Assembly (NCBI GenBank): GCA_003116975.1
Contig: BGKB01000001.1
Location: 248,001 to 312,000 of the forward strand
Origin: Aurantiochytrium sp. KH105
Lineage: Eukaryota; Sar; Bigyra; Thraustochytrida; Thraustochytriidae
Reading direction: 5' to 3'
DNA length: 64,000 nt
Shown here piece by piece: positions 1-8,810 of this stretch. Under the pieces are notes generated by a model. That model was not told the DNA's origin, made no database searches, and worked only from the letters and a program-made list of their open reading frames with translations. A program made the position numbers and the translations under genes. Within the stretch, counting starts at the first letter, position 1. Each line of letters opens with the position of its first letter.

Positions 1-172
1 TTGTTAGTAGTTGACGTTCTACTTTCTGTTCTTGCACCCATCGTCAGAGCGGGAAAGAAGAATTCTTGGGGGAAAAAAAAGTGTCACTGTCTGAATCGAT
101 GATCGATAGATCAAGTTTCCCGAATCATTGCCCTTCTTTATCTTTTACGTATACTTACAAGTACTAGGCCTA
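1..172. other. Left-edge intergenic sequence
   Basis: AT-richer sequence downstream of the first gene, which lies on the minus strand. No reading frame or RNA gene could be supported. It probably holds the 3' untranslated region of that gene. Confidence 0.5.
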
Positions 173-1435
173 CTATACAGTCGTGACAGGACGAGATGCA
201 GAACCCTCTACAGCAGAGACATCTCCTGCGAAAGGAGTTTGTTGAGTAGCTTGCATTTCGACAAGTACACCCGCCTTAGCTTGGCGCTGCGTGCCCTCCT
301 CTTGCTCTCTTTCTTCTTCAGAGTCCGAAGTTTCTGACTCGTCGCCAAGAAGGTCCGCAACCTCGGGGCCGTCTCGAGAGTCTGCCTCGTTAGCCTTGAT
401 CCTCACAAACGAAGCTCTTTCCTTTGGTTCCTCGAGCGCCCAGCGTAAACATGAAGGGAGGACGAGGTCCAGCACGTCGGGTTCATCTGGCGTCTTCAGC
501 TTCAAAGCGCTGTACAAGGCAACGCCCATAAGCGCCACAAAGACCCCGAAGAGATTAGAGATCAAATCGCTCAGAGGCCTACCCTCCGTGAGATACATTG
601 CATAATGGGCAATGAGAATCAAGCAGGTTTTACCATGCCCGACGACCTGGAAAGTGATTGCCGAAGTTTTGCCAATCAGTGCAAAAGCGTGGATGTTCGC
701 GCTGATAGCCAGAACACACGAGAGAAGAATGAGCCCCGCGAGTGACGTCGAAGATTGTGGTATGATGGAGTTCTGGTCCTGCGTTCCCAGGTCCTCGATT
801 GACGCACCCGAGCGAAATGCATCAAACAAAATCGGCCCATCTATGGTTGCTGCCAAAAGCCCGCAAATGAAGATTTGCGACGTGCACAAGGTAAGCGCAA
901 GTTCTTGACTTGACATTTTCCATTCCTCTTGCTTGCGCCCCATCCAAGTTTGGTATTGAGCAGAAATAACGACGGCCAAGGCGCCTACGAGCGATCCAAT
1001 CAGATTCAGATCGAGATCCGTAACTGTCGCTCCGCCCACGCCGGCGAGGATGAGCACGAGAGCCACCTGAATTTTTCGAGTCGCAAAGGTGCCGTACATG
1101 AAAGCATCAATTGCCAAGCAGCAAGGCACGACGCAGAGTTTCATCATTTGATAAAACCCAACGCTGTTGAGATGGAGCGAAAAGTTCATGAGACACATGG
1201 ACCCGACACCAAAGCAGGATACCAGCATTGTTTCCCCGAGGGAGACATATTTTACTTCGAATAGCCCAAAGACTCTTGCCAGGATTTGCAAGAGGCCGGC
1301 TGTCCACATGAAATGAATTGTGGTGAGCGTGAAAATGTAGGAGAACCCCGAAGCAAAAATTGCTTTATTGACCAGCACCAGTGCAACGGAGCTCACAATG
1401 CTTCCCACGACCAGCGCCCAAGCCGGGTACGTCAT
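173..1435 (-). CDS. SLC35E3-like nucleotide-sugar transporter (TPT/DMT family)
   Basis: A 420-aa multispanning protein starting at an ATG. It has about ten hydrophobic segments over residues 5-310 and a hydrophilic acidic C-terminal tail. Family marks seen directly: NSVGFYQMMK, the GVGGATVTDLDLNLIG stretch, and the late VVGHGKTCLIL motif. The last corresponds to the VLGHxKTCL motif of the SLC35E3 and plant UDP-rhamnose/UDP-galactose transporter clade. Members of this family sit in the Golgi or ER membrane and exchange a nucleotide sugar for a nucleoside monophosphate. The exact substrate cannot be read from sequence. The tail (about residues 315-420, DSEEEREQEEG and similar) is disordered and does not match the transporter fold. 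The gene is divergent from the EEP-family gene at 2630. Confidence 0.85.
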   Translation of the reverse strand: MTYPAWALVVGSIVSSVALVLVNKAIFASGFSYIFTLTTIHFMWTAGLLQILARVFGLFEVKYVSLGETMLVSCFGVGSMCLMNFSLHLNSVGFYQMMKLCVVPCCLAIDAFMYGTFATRKIQVALVLILAGVGGATVTDLDLNLIGSLVGALAVVISAQYQTWMGRKQEEWKMSSQELALTLCTSQIFICGLLAATIDGPILFDAFRSGASIEDLGTQDQNSIIPQSSTSLAGLILLSCVLAISANIHAFALIGKTSAITFQVVGHGKTCLILIAHYAMYLTEGRPLSDLISNLFGVFVALMGVALYSALKLKTPDEPDVLDLVLPSCLRWALEEPKERASFVRIKANEADSRDGPEVADLLGDESETSDSEEEREQEEGTQRQAKAGVLVEMQATQQTPFAGDVSAVEGSASRPVTTV

Positions 1436-2629
1436 TGTTACAACCCACTCACAGCCTGACTAGCAACGAACGATTCACAGCCCGACCAGCAACGATTCAC
1501 AGTCTGACCAGCGACGACTCGCAGCCTGACCAACAACCTCACGCGCAACAATCAATATAGCAACCGCTGCTATAACAGCGTCGACTGCGTTGACAGAACG
1601 TGGAAGCGACGCTTGCGCGATTCAACCCAAGGCCAGGCAGCCCAGCTCCAGCTCCAGCACCAACAGCTGCAGCTGCAGCTGCAGGCGACGTGTGCGGCTC
1701 GCCCGCGATCGCGGGGCGCGCGAGCGTCTCTCCCCGCCGGCGATTGCGCTTTGCCGAGGTCGCTGCGCCTTTTCACGTCATGTTCATCAACCCGGACCGA
1801 CAGAGTCAGCCTCCCAGACCATTAGCGTGATTCGATGCGACGCACGGCAAACATATGGAATAGGAATGGCATAGTGTCTACCTAACGTTTATCCATTTAT
1901 GGCTAGACCCCTCCCTTGAGTCCAGCCCCACGAGCGCTGTGAACTGCAGCTGAAGCGTTGCAATGCAAACCTTGTTTGTTTGCTTGCTTGCCAGAAATTG
2001 ATTGATGCAATGCGAGGTAACATGTTGCAACGAATGTGACGAAGCTTCGAGCTGATCTCTTCGATGGATTCGAGGGCGAACTGTAGTTCGGGTCCTGTTG
2101 CAGCCGCCCACTACCACCACAATCTACGCTGCAGAAAAAACCACACAGACATCAATGCCTCAAATTCCGCAAAGACTACGTCGGCGTCGGTCACTTCCTC
2201 AGCAACGAACTCGACTTTGCACGGACCGTCTCTCTCTCTTCTTTTCTTTTTTTTACCTTAATTTTAACATCCCAGATCAATTCCCATGACCTGGTCCAGA
2301 CGCGCGCACGTCGATCACCGCCAGCTTTCCTCAGCCGAAGCAGCAACTCCTTTTCCTTGTTGTTGTTGTTGTTTGGTTCTTCGTCTTCTCGGGCTTCTCC
2401 TTCCCATTCTCACGACGGCGCGCCATAGGTCAGGCCACTTCGTCCCTCTTCCCCACGTCAACAGCCTTGCCTGCCTGCCTGCCTGACTGTGAGTGGGGTG
2501 GTCGACCGACGGCCGACCAAGGTCCAGCTTGACGGCGCCCTGCTGCCTGCTTGCTAGCACCAGCACAAAAGCAAAACGAGAGAGCGAGATCGAACCGCCG
2601 CGCGCATCTCAGGCGGGCGGGCGCGAACG
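1436..2629. other. Divergent promoter region with degenerate 22-bp repeat
   Basis: A 1.2-kb region between two divergent genes. It contains a degenerate tandem repeat near 1449-1540, a CAGCTGCAG-rich patch near 1650-1685, and a pyrimidine tract at 2220-2260. Short open frames, such as the one over 1600-1830, lack an ATG start and any family resemblance, so no gene is called. Confidence 0.5.
1449..1540. repeat. Degenerate ~22-bp tandem repeat
   Basis: Four imperfect copies of a unit close to CACAGCCTGACCAGCAACGA follow each other just upstream of the transporter start codon. Unit lengths vary from about 20 to 26 bp. It may be a 5' UTR or promoter repeat; no function is established. Confidence 0.7.
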
Positions 2630-4537
2630 ATGCAGGTGCAACGTCGACGCGGAGGCATGGCGACGACCGGGAGCGATGCGGAGGAGGAGCAGTCGTTCCT
2701 GGCCGGGCCTGCGTCCAGCAGCGCGAACGGGAACTCGAGCAACGGCAGCGGGCCCGCGGGCGCCGGCTCCAACGCCGATGTCGGCGGCGCACTTGGGGGT
2801 CACGACGGCCTCAGCAAGGACGGCATGGGCGGCAGCAGCAGCACCGGAACGGTCGCAGAAGGCCAAAGAAAGAAAGCGTATAATGCGAAGCTGATCTTGG
2901 GCGCGACGGCGCTTCTCTTTCTGCTTGGGCTCGCCTTCCAGAGCGGGAGCGCACCAAACATGTTGGCCAGCAGACTGCGCGCGAGCATCTCCAAGCGCGA
3001 ACTTCACGTCGCGACCTGGAACATCGCGGCCATCAACAACAACCCATTCGAGTACTGGCTCACTCTCGACAACAACCCAGACTACGACAAGCTTATGGAG
3101 CATGTGCAGGACTTTATCGAGAGCCCAGGCGCGAACGACGTCGCCGTTAGCGAAGTTTTCACTGAATCCATGTTCAAAGAGCTCGTGACAGAGATGCGCA
3201 AAATGCCCAACTTTGACGAAGCATCCATCAAAACCACAATGAACATGTGGAAAACGAACTTCCGCTCGCGCAAGATTATCAGCGGCTTCCTCAAGGACGG
3301 CGAGCTCGGCAAGAAACGCCTCACTTCCATGCCCGATCGCGTCACGAACACCATCCCACTGCGCTCCGGTGAATCTGCGTACAGGCCTACTGTCATCAAT
3401 TGCTTTGGTTCTTCGCTCGATTCCATGGAAGAGTGGTGGACCAAATGGCGCAATTACATGTTTCGCGACAGTATTGACACTGTGAAGAGTGGCACCCTTA
3501 TTCCCGCGTCCATGCTCAAGCTTATCAGCCGCGAAAAGTACCCCGTCATCACCGAACAAGAGGCCAAGGTCAGCATTCCGCTTCAAACGCTTTGCGCGGC
3601 CATCTTCGACGCCGTTCTCGTGCACATGATGAACGTCATTGACGGCCGCCTCGGAGGCGGGGCTTCATACGGGTCCAAGAGCTCTGCGTGGCAAGGTCTT
3701 CGCAGCCAGATCTGCCACTCGCTCAACCTGAAAAAGAACGATCGTATCCTCGACATTCTGAGCAATACCTACCTCGACCGCGAGATCATCTTTTTGCAAG
3801 AGGTGGCCGGCGCCTTCATTGAGCGCGCGCGTCGGGACGCTGTGCTCTCGGGCGCCTTTCATATTGTCGGCCCCACCAAGATGAGCAACAGTGACCAAAA
3901 CTCGGTCATTCTGCTCAGCAAGGAGCGCTTCCCCAGGGGCATCACGGAAGATATTACGAACCGTCTCAAGTTCGATTCTTCCGATGGTGATGGTGCCGGG
4001 AAAAAGGTCGCGGCCGGAGACGTTACCATTGTGCATGCCACCGATGTTTTTCAAAACAATCTCGTGCTCGCATCCTTTCACGGCGATACGAACGGCCTTC
4101 AAACTGTACCCGTGGTCCGTGCTGTCACCAAGGTTGTGGCCAAGCCCGAGCTCCTTCTCTTTGGTCTTGATGCCAACACTTATGAAAAGGGCAAAGCCGG
4201 TGTCAAGCAGGATGTTACAGAGTTTGCTTCAGAGTACGTTCATCTGGGTCTCGACTCGTGCTGGGGCCAACACCCGAACCCTCGCAACTTTACAACCTAC
4301 AATGGACGCACGTATCTGCAATCGCAGCTCAACAAGGCTTCGAAAAAGTCGGAGATTCGCTCGAAGGGTGACGTCAACCCCAAGGATTTTATTCTCTTCA
4401 AGCAAGGCACTTTTGCTGTTCAGCACGTGACCAAGGACAACACCGGAAAGAAGGCTTACATGGAGCTCACCGTCTTTCCCACCCTCGAGTTCCCCTCGGA
4501 CCACGGTGTACTTTCAGCAGATCTTGAGCTGATTTGA
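2630..4537 (+). CDS. Membrane-anchored endonuclease/exonuclease/phosphatase (EEP) family protein
   Basis: A 635-aa protein. A Ser/Gly-rich cytosolic leader of about 85 residues is followed by one transmembrane helix (about 87-105), giving a type II topology. An EEP (DNase I-like) domain runs from about residue 125 to the end. The motif order fits the superfamily: ATWNIA near 128-133, FLQE around 387, FHGDTNG around 485, GLDANTY around 515, KDFIL, and a terminal PSDHGVL. These correspond to the metal- and phosphate-binding Asn, Glu, Asp and His residues. The family includes nucleases, inositol-phosphate phosphatases and sphingomyelinases; the substrate cannot be assigned. The insert between the first motif and FLQE is unusually long (about 250 residues). 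An alternative ATG lies nine codons downstream (2657). Confidence 0.75.
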   Translation: MQVQRRRGGMATTGSDAEEEQSFLAGPASSSANGNSSNGSGPAGAGSNADVGGALGGHDGLSKDGMGGSSSTGTVAEGQRKKAYNAKLILGATALLFLLGLAFQSGSAPNMLASRLRASISKRELHVATWNIAAINNNPFEYWLTLDNNPDYDKLMEHVQDFIESPGANDVAVSEVFTESMFKELVTEMRKMPNFDEASIKTTMNMWKTNFRSRKIISGFLKDGELGKKRLTSMPDRVTNTIPLRSGESAYRPTVINCFGSSLDSMEEWWTKWRNYMFRDSIDTVKSGTLIPASMLKLISREKYPVITEQEAKVSIPLQTLCAAIFDAVLVHMMNVIDGRLGGGASYGSKSSAWQGLRSQICHSLNLKKNDRILDILSNTYLDREIIFLQEVAGAFIERARRDAVLSGAFHIVGPTKMSNSDQNSVILLSKERFPRGITEDITNRLKFDSSDGDGAGKKVAAGDVTIVHATDVFQNNLVLASFHGDTNGLQTVPVVRAVTKVVAKPELLLFGLDANTYEKGKAGVKQDVTEFASEYVHLGLDSCWGQHPNPRNFTTYNGRTYLQSQLNKASKKSEIRSKGDVNPKDFILFKQGTFAVQHVTKDNTGKKAYMELTVFPTLEFPSDHGVLSADLELI

Positions 4538-4749
4538 TTTGTGTGCCTTTCCCGTCCGCCGTTTGGCAAACTTCGTGTTGAAACATCAAGAAGAGTGTTC
4601 CAGATCTTTGAATGAGTTAAGGGTAAAAAAAACTTATCAAAACACAAATGTTTTGCTTGAGGAGACCCTCAAAAAGGAAAAACAGTGCGCCCCCATTGCA
4701 ACGGCGACTTGCTGTAGTACCTCTTTTTGAACAAGCTCACGTAACCCAA

Positions 4750-6189
4750 CTAAATCATCAAAAGCAACAAAAAATATACAAGGAGAGACCAACCCACAAT
4801 GTAGGCGACATCTCGAGCGAGCCCGATCCACTCATTGTAAGATAACGCCGACGTCGCTGCACTCGCACGCAGATCCTCGCCACCACGTTCGCTCCCTTCT
4901 TCCACGATGACGAAAAGGGGTAATTGAGACGTACGCTTACGTAAGATTGTCGCCGGTGTCGCATCTGCTGAGGCGCGTACCATGTCAGGGGCTTGCTTGA
5001 GGTCACTGGCGGCAACTCGTGCGCTCGCGTCAGACTCCATTCTGTGCTGCGAGCCACGTTGCAGAAATCTTAATTGTACACCGCGACGAGCTGCGAGAAA
5101 AATGATGCTCGCGCATGCAAGGAGAATATAGCCCAGATAGACTGCCAGTTGGTCAGGCAGACCACAGACTTGCATCCTCGCCTCCTTTTGAATACCAGAC
5201 AAAGGTTCCTTGCAGCCCTCGAGTCGCACAATCGCAAATCCAGGGCGACGAACGCCTTGCAGCCAACTAAAGGTTGCTACTGTGTACTCGCGGGTCACGC
5301 CAACCGAGGTGGTGTGAGAGACAATGCAATTGTCATGATCGTCACCTGAAACAATCAGTTCGGGACTCAATTTCTCAAGAAGCAACGAAGACGTCTCGCG
5401 ATCGAGCAAATTCTGGTATGAGATGCCTGCGCCTTGTGCAAGATTCGTCTTGAAGCGCCGCGCTTCAGGTCCGCAGGACACCCCCGGTGCTCGCCACAAG
5501 GGGATATGCGTGAAAAGCAAAACGCCTTTGCTGCTATCTTGCATCGCGTTAACGACAGCACTGGCCTCTCTCATCGCGAATTGGTCAGCCTGCACGCCGT
5601 AGCGGCCGTTGACGAGCGACGGTCCGTCAAGAACAACGAGCCGCTTGCCGCAGACGCTAGTTTCATGGGATCTTGGCCCAAAAAACTTGCGAAATTGATC
5701 TGCCGCTGACGCAGCAAAGTATCTGCCGAGACCGACGTCGTGGTTTCCAGCTGCGAAGATAAAGGTGCTCCAGTCTGCGCCAAATATTGCTTTAAAACGC
5801 TCTACATGGCGAGCGTACGAGGCCTCGTTCGCGACTCGACCGCCGTCAAAAAGGTCACCGACGAAGACAACCTTAGAAGGTGCATGCGCGCGAACGGCCA
5901 GGCGATAAGCACGCCGCATGTACAAGTCACTGTAGAACTCGGTGAGCCATAGCGTCAGCGACCCGGGTCGTTGCCCGTAGCTAAAGGCGTCTGTGAGTTG
6001 CGGGTCGGCCACAACCGCTACGTTGATGCCGTCCCGGCTTGTAGCAGAAATCGGTTCGCGGCGGCCGTCAACGCTCGCACATCGGTACGAGGCTGCCCAA
6101 AAGACGCCCGCTTCACCTATCACGAGCGCCAGCGTCCAGGTTAGCACCAACGCGTGGCGCGCGCGCCATAAGCGCCAATCGAGGAGCAT
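4750..6189 (-). CDS. Cdc1/Ted1/PGAP5-type metallophosphoesterase
   Basis: A 479-aa protein; the ATG at 6189 was chosen because the longer frame begins with GTG. It has an N-terminal signal anchor (about 12-33), a calcineurin-like phosphoesterase domain, and two hydrophobic segments near the C-terminus, the last reaching the final residue. Seen motifs: VVADPQLTDAFSYG (59-72), SDLYMRRAY, GDLFDGG (111-117), GNHDVG (148-153), FTHIPLWR and SGDDHDN. The ADPQL and LYMRR motifs are typical of the Cdc1/Ted1/PGAP5 branch. In yeast and animals these Mn-dependent ER enzymes remove ethanolamine phosphate from GPI-anchor mannose and help sort GPI proteins for export. That role is inferred from the family. 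The gene converges on the EEP-family gene with about 210 bp between stops. Confidence 0.85.
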   Translation of the reverse strand: MLLDWRLWRARHALVLTWTLALVIGEAGVFWAASYRCASVDGRREPISATSRDGINVAVVADPQLTDAFSYGQRPGSLTLWLTEFYSDLYMRRAYRLAVRAHAPSKVVFVGDLFDGGRVANEASYARHVERFKAIFGADWSTFIFAAGNHDVGLGRYFAASAADQFRKFFGPRSHETSVCGKRLVVLDGPSLVNGRYGVQADQFAMREASAVVNAMQDSSKGVLLFTHIPLWRAPGVSCGPEARRFKTNLAQGAGISYQNLLDRETSSLLLEKLSPELIVSGDDHDNCIVSHTTSVGVTREYTVATFSWLQGVRRPGFAIVRLEGCKEPLSGIQKEARMQVCGLPDQLAVYLGYILLACASIIFLAARRGVQLRFLQRGSQHRMESDASARVAASDLKQAPDMVRASADATPATILRKRTSQLPLFVIVEEGSERGGEDLRASAATSALSYNEWIGLARDVAYIVGWSLLVYFLLLLMI

Positions 6190-6410
6190 TTGCTTTTGAC
6201 CACGGGAGAGAGGAAGACAGAGATGAAAGCGAGGATGAACGTGAGATTTGGCCCACACGCACACTTATTGTACATGATGACAATCGATGAGTGACCGAGA
6301 GAACGATCGATGGTGGTGATGCATGCAAACAAGGAGAAGCTTGATAACAGCAGCAATCGAGCAAGATCACTTCATTAGTCACATCGTCTATCAATCAATT
6401 AAAAAACTTG

Positions 6411-8003
6411 TTAATCCATCTTGGTGAGCCGTCTCAGCCGACCAACAAAGAATTCAATTACTTCGGCGAGCTTGGGGATCTTCGCTCTGTCCTCTACAAG
6501 GTTGTCATAGAGGCGATACACCATAGATACAGCATTCTCGTCCGTGTTGACAGGAGAAGAACGTGATTCATAGGCTAAGAGCGCTGCGGGGCTCATGAGC
6601 TGCTCGGACCCGTGGACGTACGTTCGAGCGTCTTTGCGATACGAATCAAAGCTAATGACGATGGGAGGCACTTCACGCTCATTAGTCATGAAAGCTCCCA
6701 CGGTTGCGATGACGACGCTAAGATCGCTACCAGCACTAGCGACGGCTGGGGACAGAACCCTGTCGAGTTCGGCAACAAGATCGCTGCAAAAGTCGCCAAA
6801 GTGGAGAATCTTGTCCATCGGTGCAAGGGCTTCCTGCAAATGATAAATCCATCCTAGCACTCGCGCAATCAAAAATGTCGAGTGAAGACGCCAGAGAGAA
6901 CTCTGCCCTCTGGTGATAAAGCGGTGCTCCAATTCTGCAAATGTTTCGAGGTGATGCACCAGGTCTGCAGCGGCTCGCACAAACTCATCAGGATACACCA
7001 GTATATGCCGCGAAAGCTTGATTGAAGCGGCGCCCAAGAGTTCTCTGTGGGTAAGAAGTCTGGGTTTGCCAATGCCTCTGCCGCCGTTGTGATTGGAGAG
7101 ACCCATACGCGCACATAATTTTAGTTGCTTGTTCCCGTTTCTCCGAAATGGTACCTCGACTAGTCGCTCGATGGCAATGGGGAATCTGAATTCGCAGTTG
7201 TTGAAAGTCTCCAGCGCATTTCTCGAAAGCCATGTGGACATGTCGTTGTTGCTGCTGCTTTTCTCATTCTTCGTGGCCTCCTCCTCTGCCTTCTCTGCCA
7301 ACTGTTCTAAAAAGTAGAACGCAAAGTCGTCTCTGGAATTATGCATCCAGAGCCTGCCGAGATTTAGAATCGGCGAGCTCCAGCAAAGGATGGTCAATTG
7401 AGCTGTGGAATCTTCTTCGCTCTCGCGATTAGCATGAGGTGTTCTCTTACCCTCAAGACGAGCTCTCTTCCATTGGACCCAAATATCACTTGCAAGTCGG
7501 CTGGAAGTTGGGGCGTGGAACAGCAAAAGTTGCAAGGATTCCATGTGTGGAACGACTTCGCAAAGCGCATCATCCAGGATCTTTTTTCTGCTCACGTCTC
7601 TAGTCTCACTGGACACGGCAATGCAAACCTTAATGTGCTTGAGATCCGCGAATTCTAAGCGCTCAGAAGATCTTGCCTGCTCTTTGTCGTGACTGATCAC
7701 CGTGTCCCATGATTCGCTGAAGAACTTTGTCATTAGGCCTGGTTCTGCAGTTTGGTCTTCGCCGATCACTGCAGTCGCCCAGTGTGCTGGATGTTTGTTT
7801 CCGGTTATCGCAGACACGAGAGTCTGTGACGCATGAAGGTAGCGCTCGCCAGGCGTCAAAAAGCCCTCCTCCTCCCTCTCTGCGAAACGCGATAGGGGAT
7901 AGTAGCTGCAATTATTGTCCAGGAACAAGACCAGGATCTCAAACTCATTTTCAACCTCTACCGATTTGACCTTTTTAGGCCCACTTGCGGGCACATTCTG
8001 CAT
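6411..8003 (-). CDS. Hypothetical protein, 530 aa
   Basis: The open frame runs much further upstream, but beyond 8003 it lies antisense to the RTEL1-like gene and reads as low-complexity sequence. The ATG at 8003 (MQNVPASGPKK) is therefore chosen. The protein opens with a hydrophobic strand followed by acidic residues (EILVLFLDNN, about 22-31), which could be the first strand of a von Willebrand A-like fold; this is a weak inference. The middle is helical and rich in Glu and Ser; the C-terminus is helical (EFFVGRLRRL). No catalytic motif, signal peptide or membrane segment is evident. It is divergent from the RTEL1 homologue across an ~800-bp GC-rich promoter. Not recognised. Confidence 0.65.
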   Translation of the reverse strand: MQNVPASGPKKVKSVEVENEFEILVLFLDNNCSYYPLSRFAEREEEGFLTPGERYLHASQTLVSAITGNKHPAHWATAVIGEDQTAEPGLMTKFFSESWDTVISHDKEQARSSERLEFADLKHIKVCIAVSSETRDVSRKKILDDALCEVVPHMESLQLLLFHAPTSSRLASDIWVQWKRARLEGKRTPHANRESEEDSTAQLTILCWSSPILNLGRLWMHNSRDDFAFYFLEQLAEKAEEEATKNEKSSSNNDMSTWLSRNALETFNNCEFRFPIAIERLVEVPFRRNGNKQLKLCARMGLSNHNGGRGIGKPRLLTHRELLGAASIKLSRHILVYPDEFVRAAADLVHHLETFAELEHRFITRGQSSLWRLHSTFLIARVLGWIYHLQEALAPMDKILHFGDFCSDLVAELDRVLSPAVASAGSDLSVVIATVGAFMTNEREVPPIVISFDSYRKDARTYVHGSEQLMSPAALLAYESRSSPVNTDENAVSMVYRLYDNLVEDRAKIPKLAEVIEFFVGRLRRLTKMD

Positions 8004-8810
8004 CCTCTCTCCCCTCGAAACCTGCCTCTTCTTCTGCCCGTGCCTTGGGTCCCCCTCGAAGAAGCCTTTGATGCTCGCTCGTCGCCCTGCTCCTGCTGCT
8101 CCTGGTGCACGCGCTGCTGCTCCTGCTGCACGCGCTGCAGCTTCTGCTCGGCTATCTTTCCCTCTCTTTCTCTGGCGCCTGATGTCTTCCGCTCGCTCGT
8201 TCGCTCGCTCGCTTGGGGCCAGGCGTTGCGGGTCTGGCGCGCTGCCCTCCCGCCCTCCCGCCCAGCCGGCCGCCGGCCCGTGCGCGCGCGAGCGAGCGAG
8301 AACCTGCCCAGGTTCTCCTCCGCCTGGGCTCGCTCCGGGTCTGTCTGTGTGACTGTCTGTCTGCCGCTTCGGGCTCTCATCCAGGCGCGCAGCACCTCCC
8401 TCATCCAGCCGCCATCGCCGCGCTCGCTCGCTCGCTCGCGCGCGCAGTCCCGCTCCGACGCCCGCCAGCGAGCCCCGGCCGCGCGAGGGGAGGACGCGCG
8501 CTGCGCGCTTGCCGGCTGGGAGCGCGCGGCGGTCGGGCCCGGCGTGCACGGCATGGCTCGGCACGGCGCGGCGCGGCTCGGCTCGGCATGGCGAGGTCGT
8601 TAGGTCGCGGTTGGCGCAGCGGAGATGGATGGGTGATGGAGGACGCGAGGCGAAGCAAACCCCGACGGCCGCGGACCCGGAGCGGGGCCCGGCGCGCGGC
8701 GAGGAGGAGGAGGAGGGCAGCGGGAGAGGCGGCCGGCCGGCAGCCAGCCAGCCAGCCAGCGCTGGCGCGGAGCTCGGACAGTCGGCCAGGGGCGGCGAGT
8801 GACGCCCGGG
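8004..8810. other. GC-rich bidirectional promoter region
   Basis: About 800 bp of CpG-rich, GCTC/CGCT-repetitive sequence between the orphan gene (-) and the RTEL1-like gene (+). All six frames are open for long stretches because of base composition, giving several long spurious reading frames. Simple repeats include CTCGCTCG runs at 8195-8215 and 8415-8440 and CAGC repeats near 8745. No gene is supported. Confidence 0.6.

Noticed and set aside
1600-1830. Short frame ending RRRLRFAEVAAPFHVMF in the first divergent promoter
   Set aside because: It begins with GTG and has no ATG or convincing splice sites. It could be a lost exon but nothing supports that.
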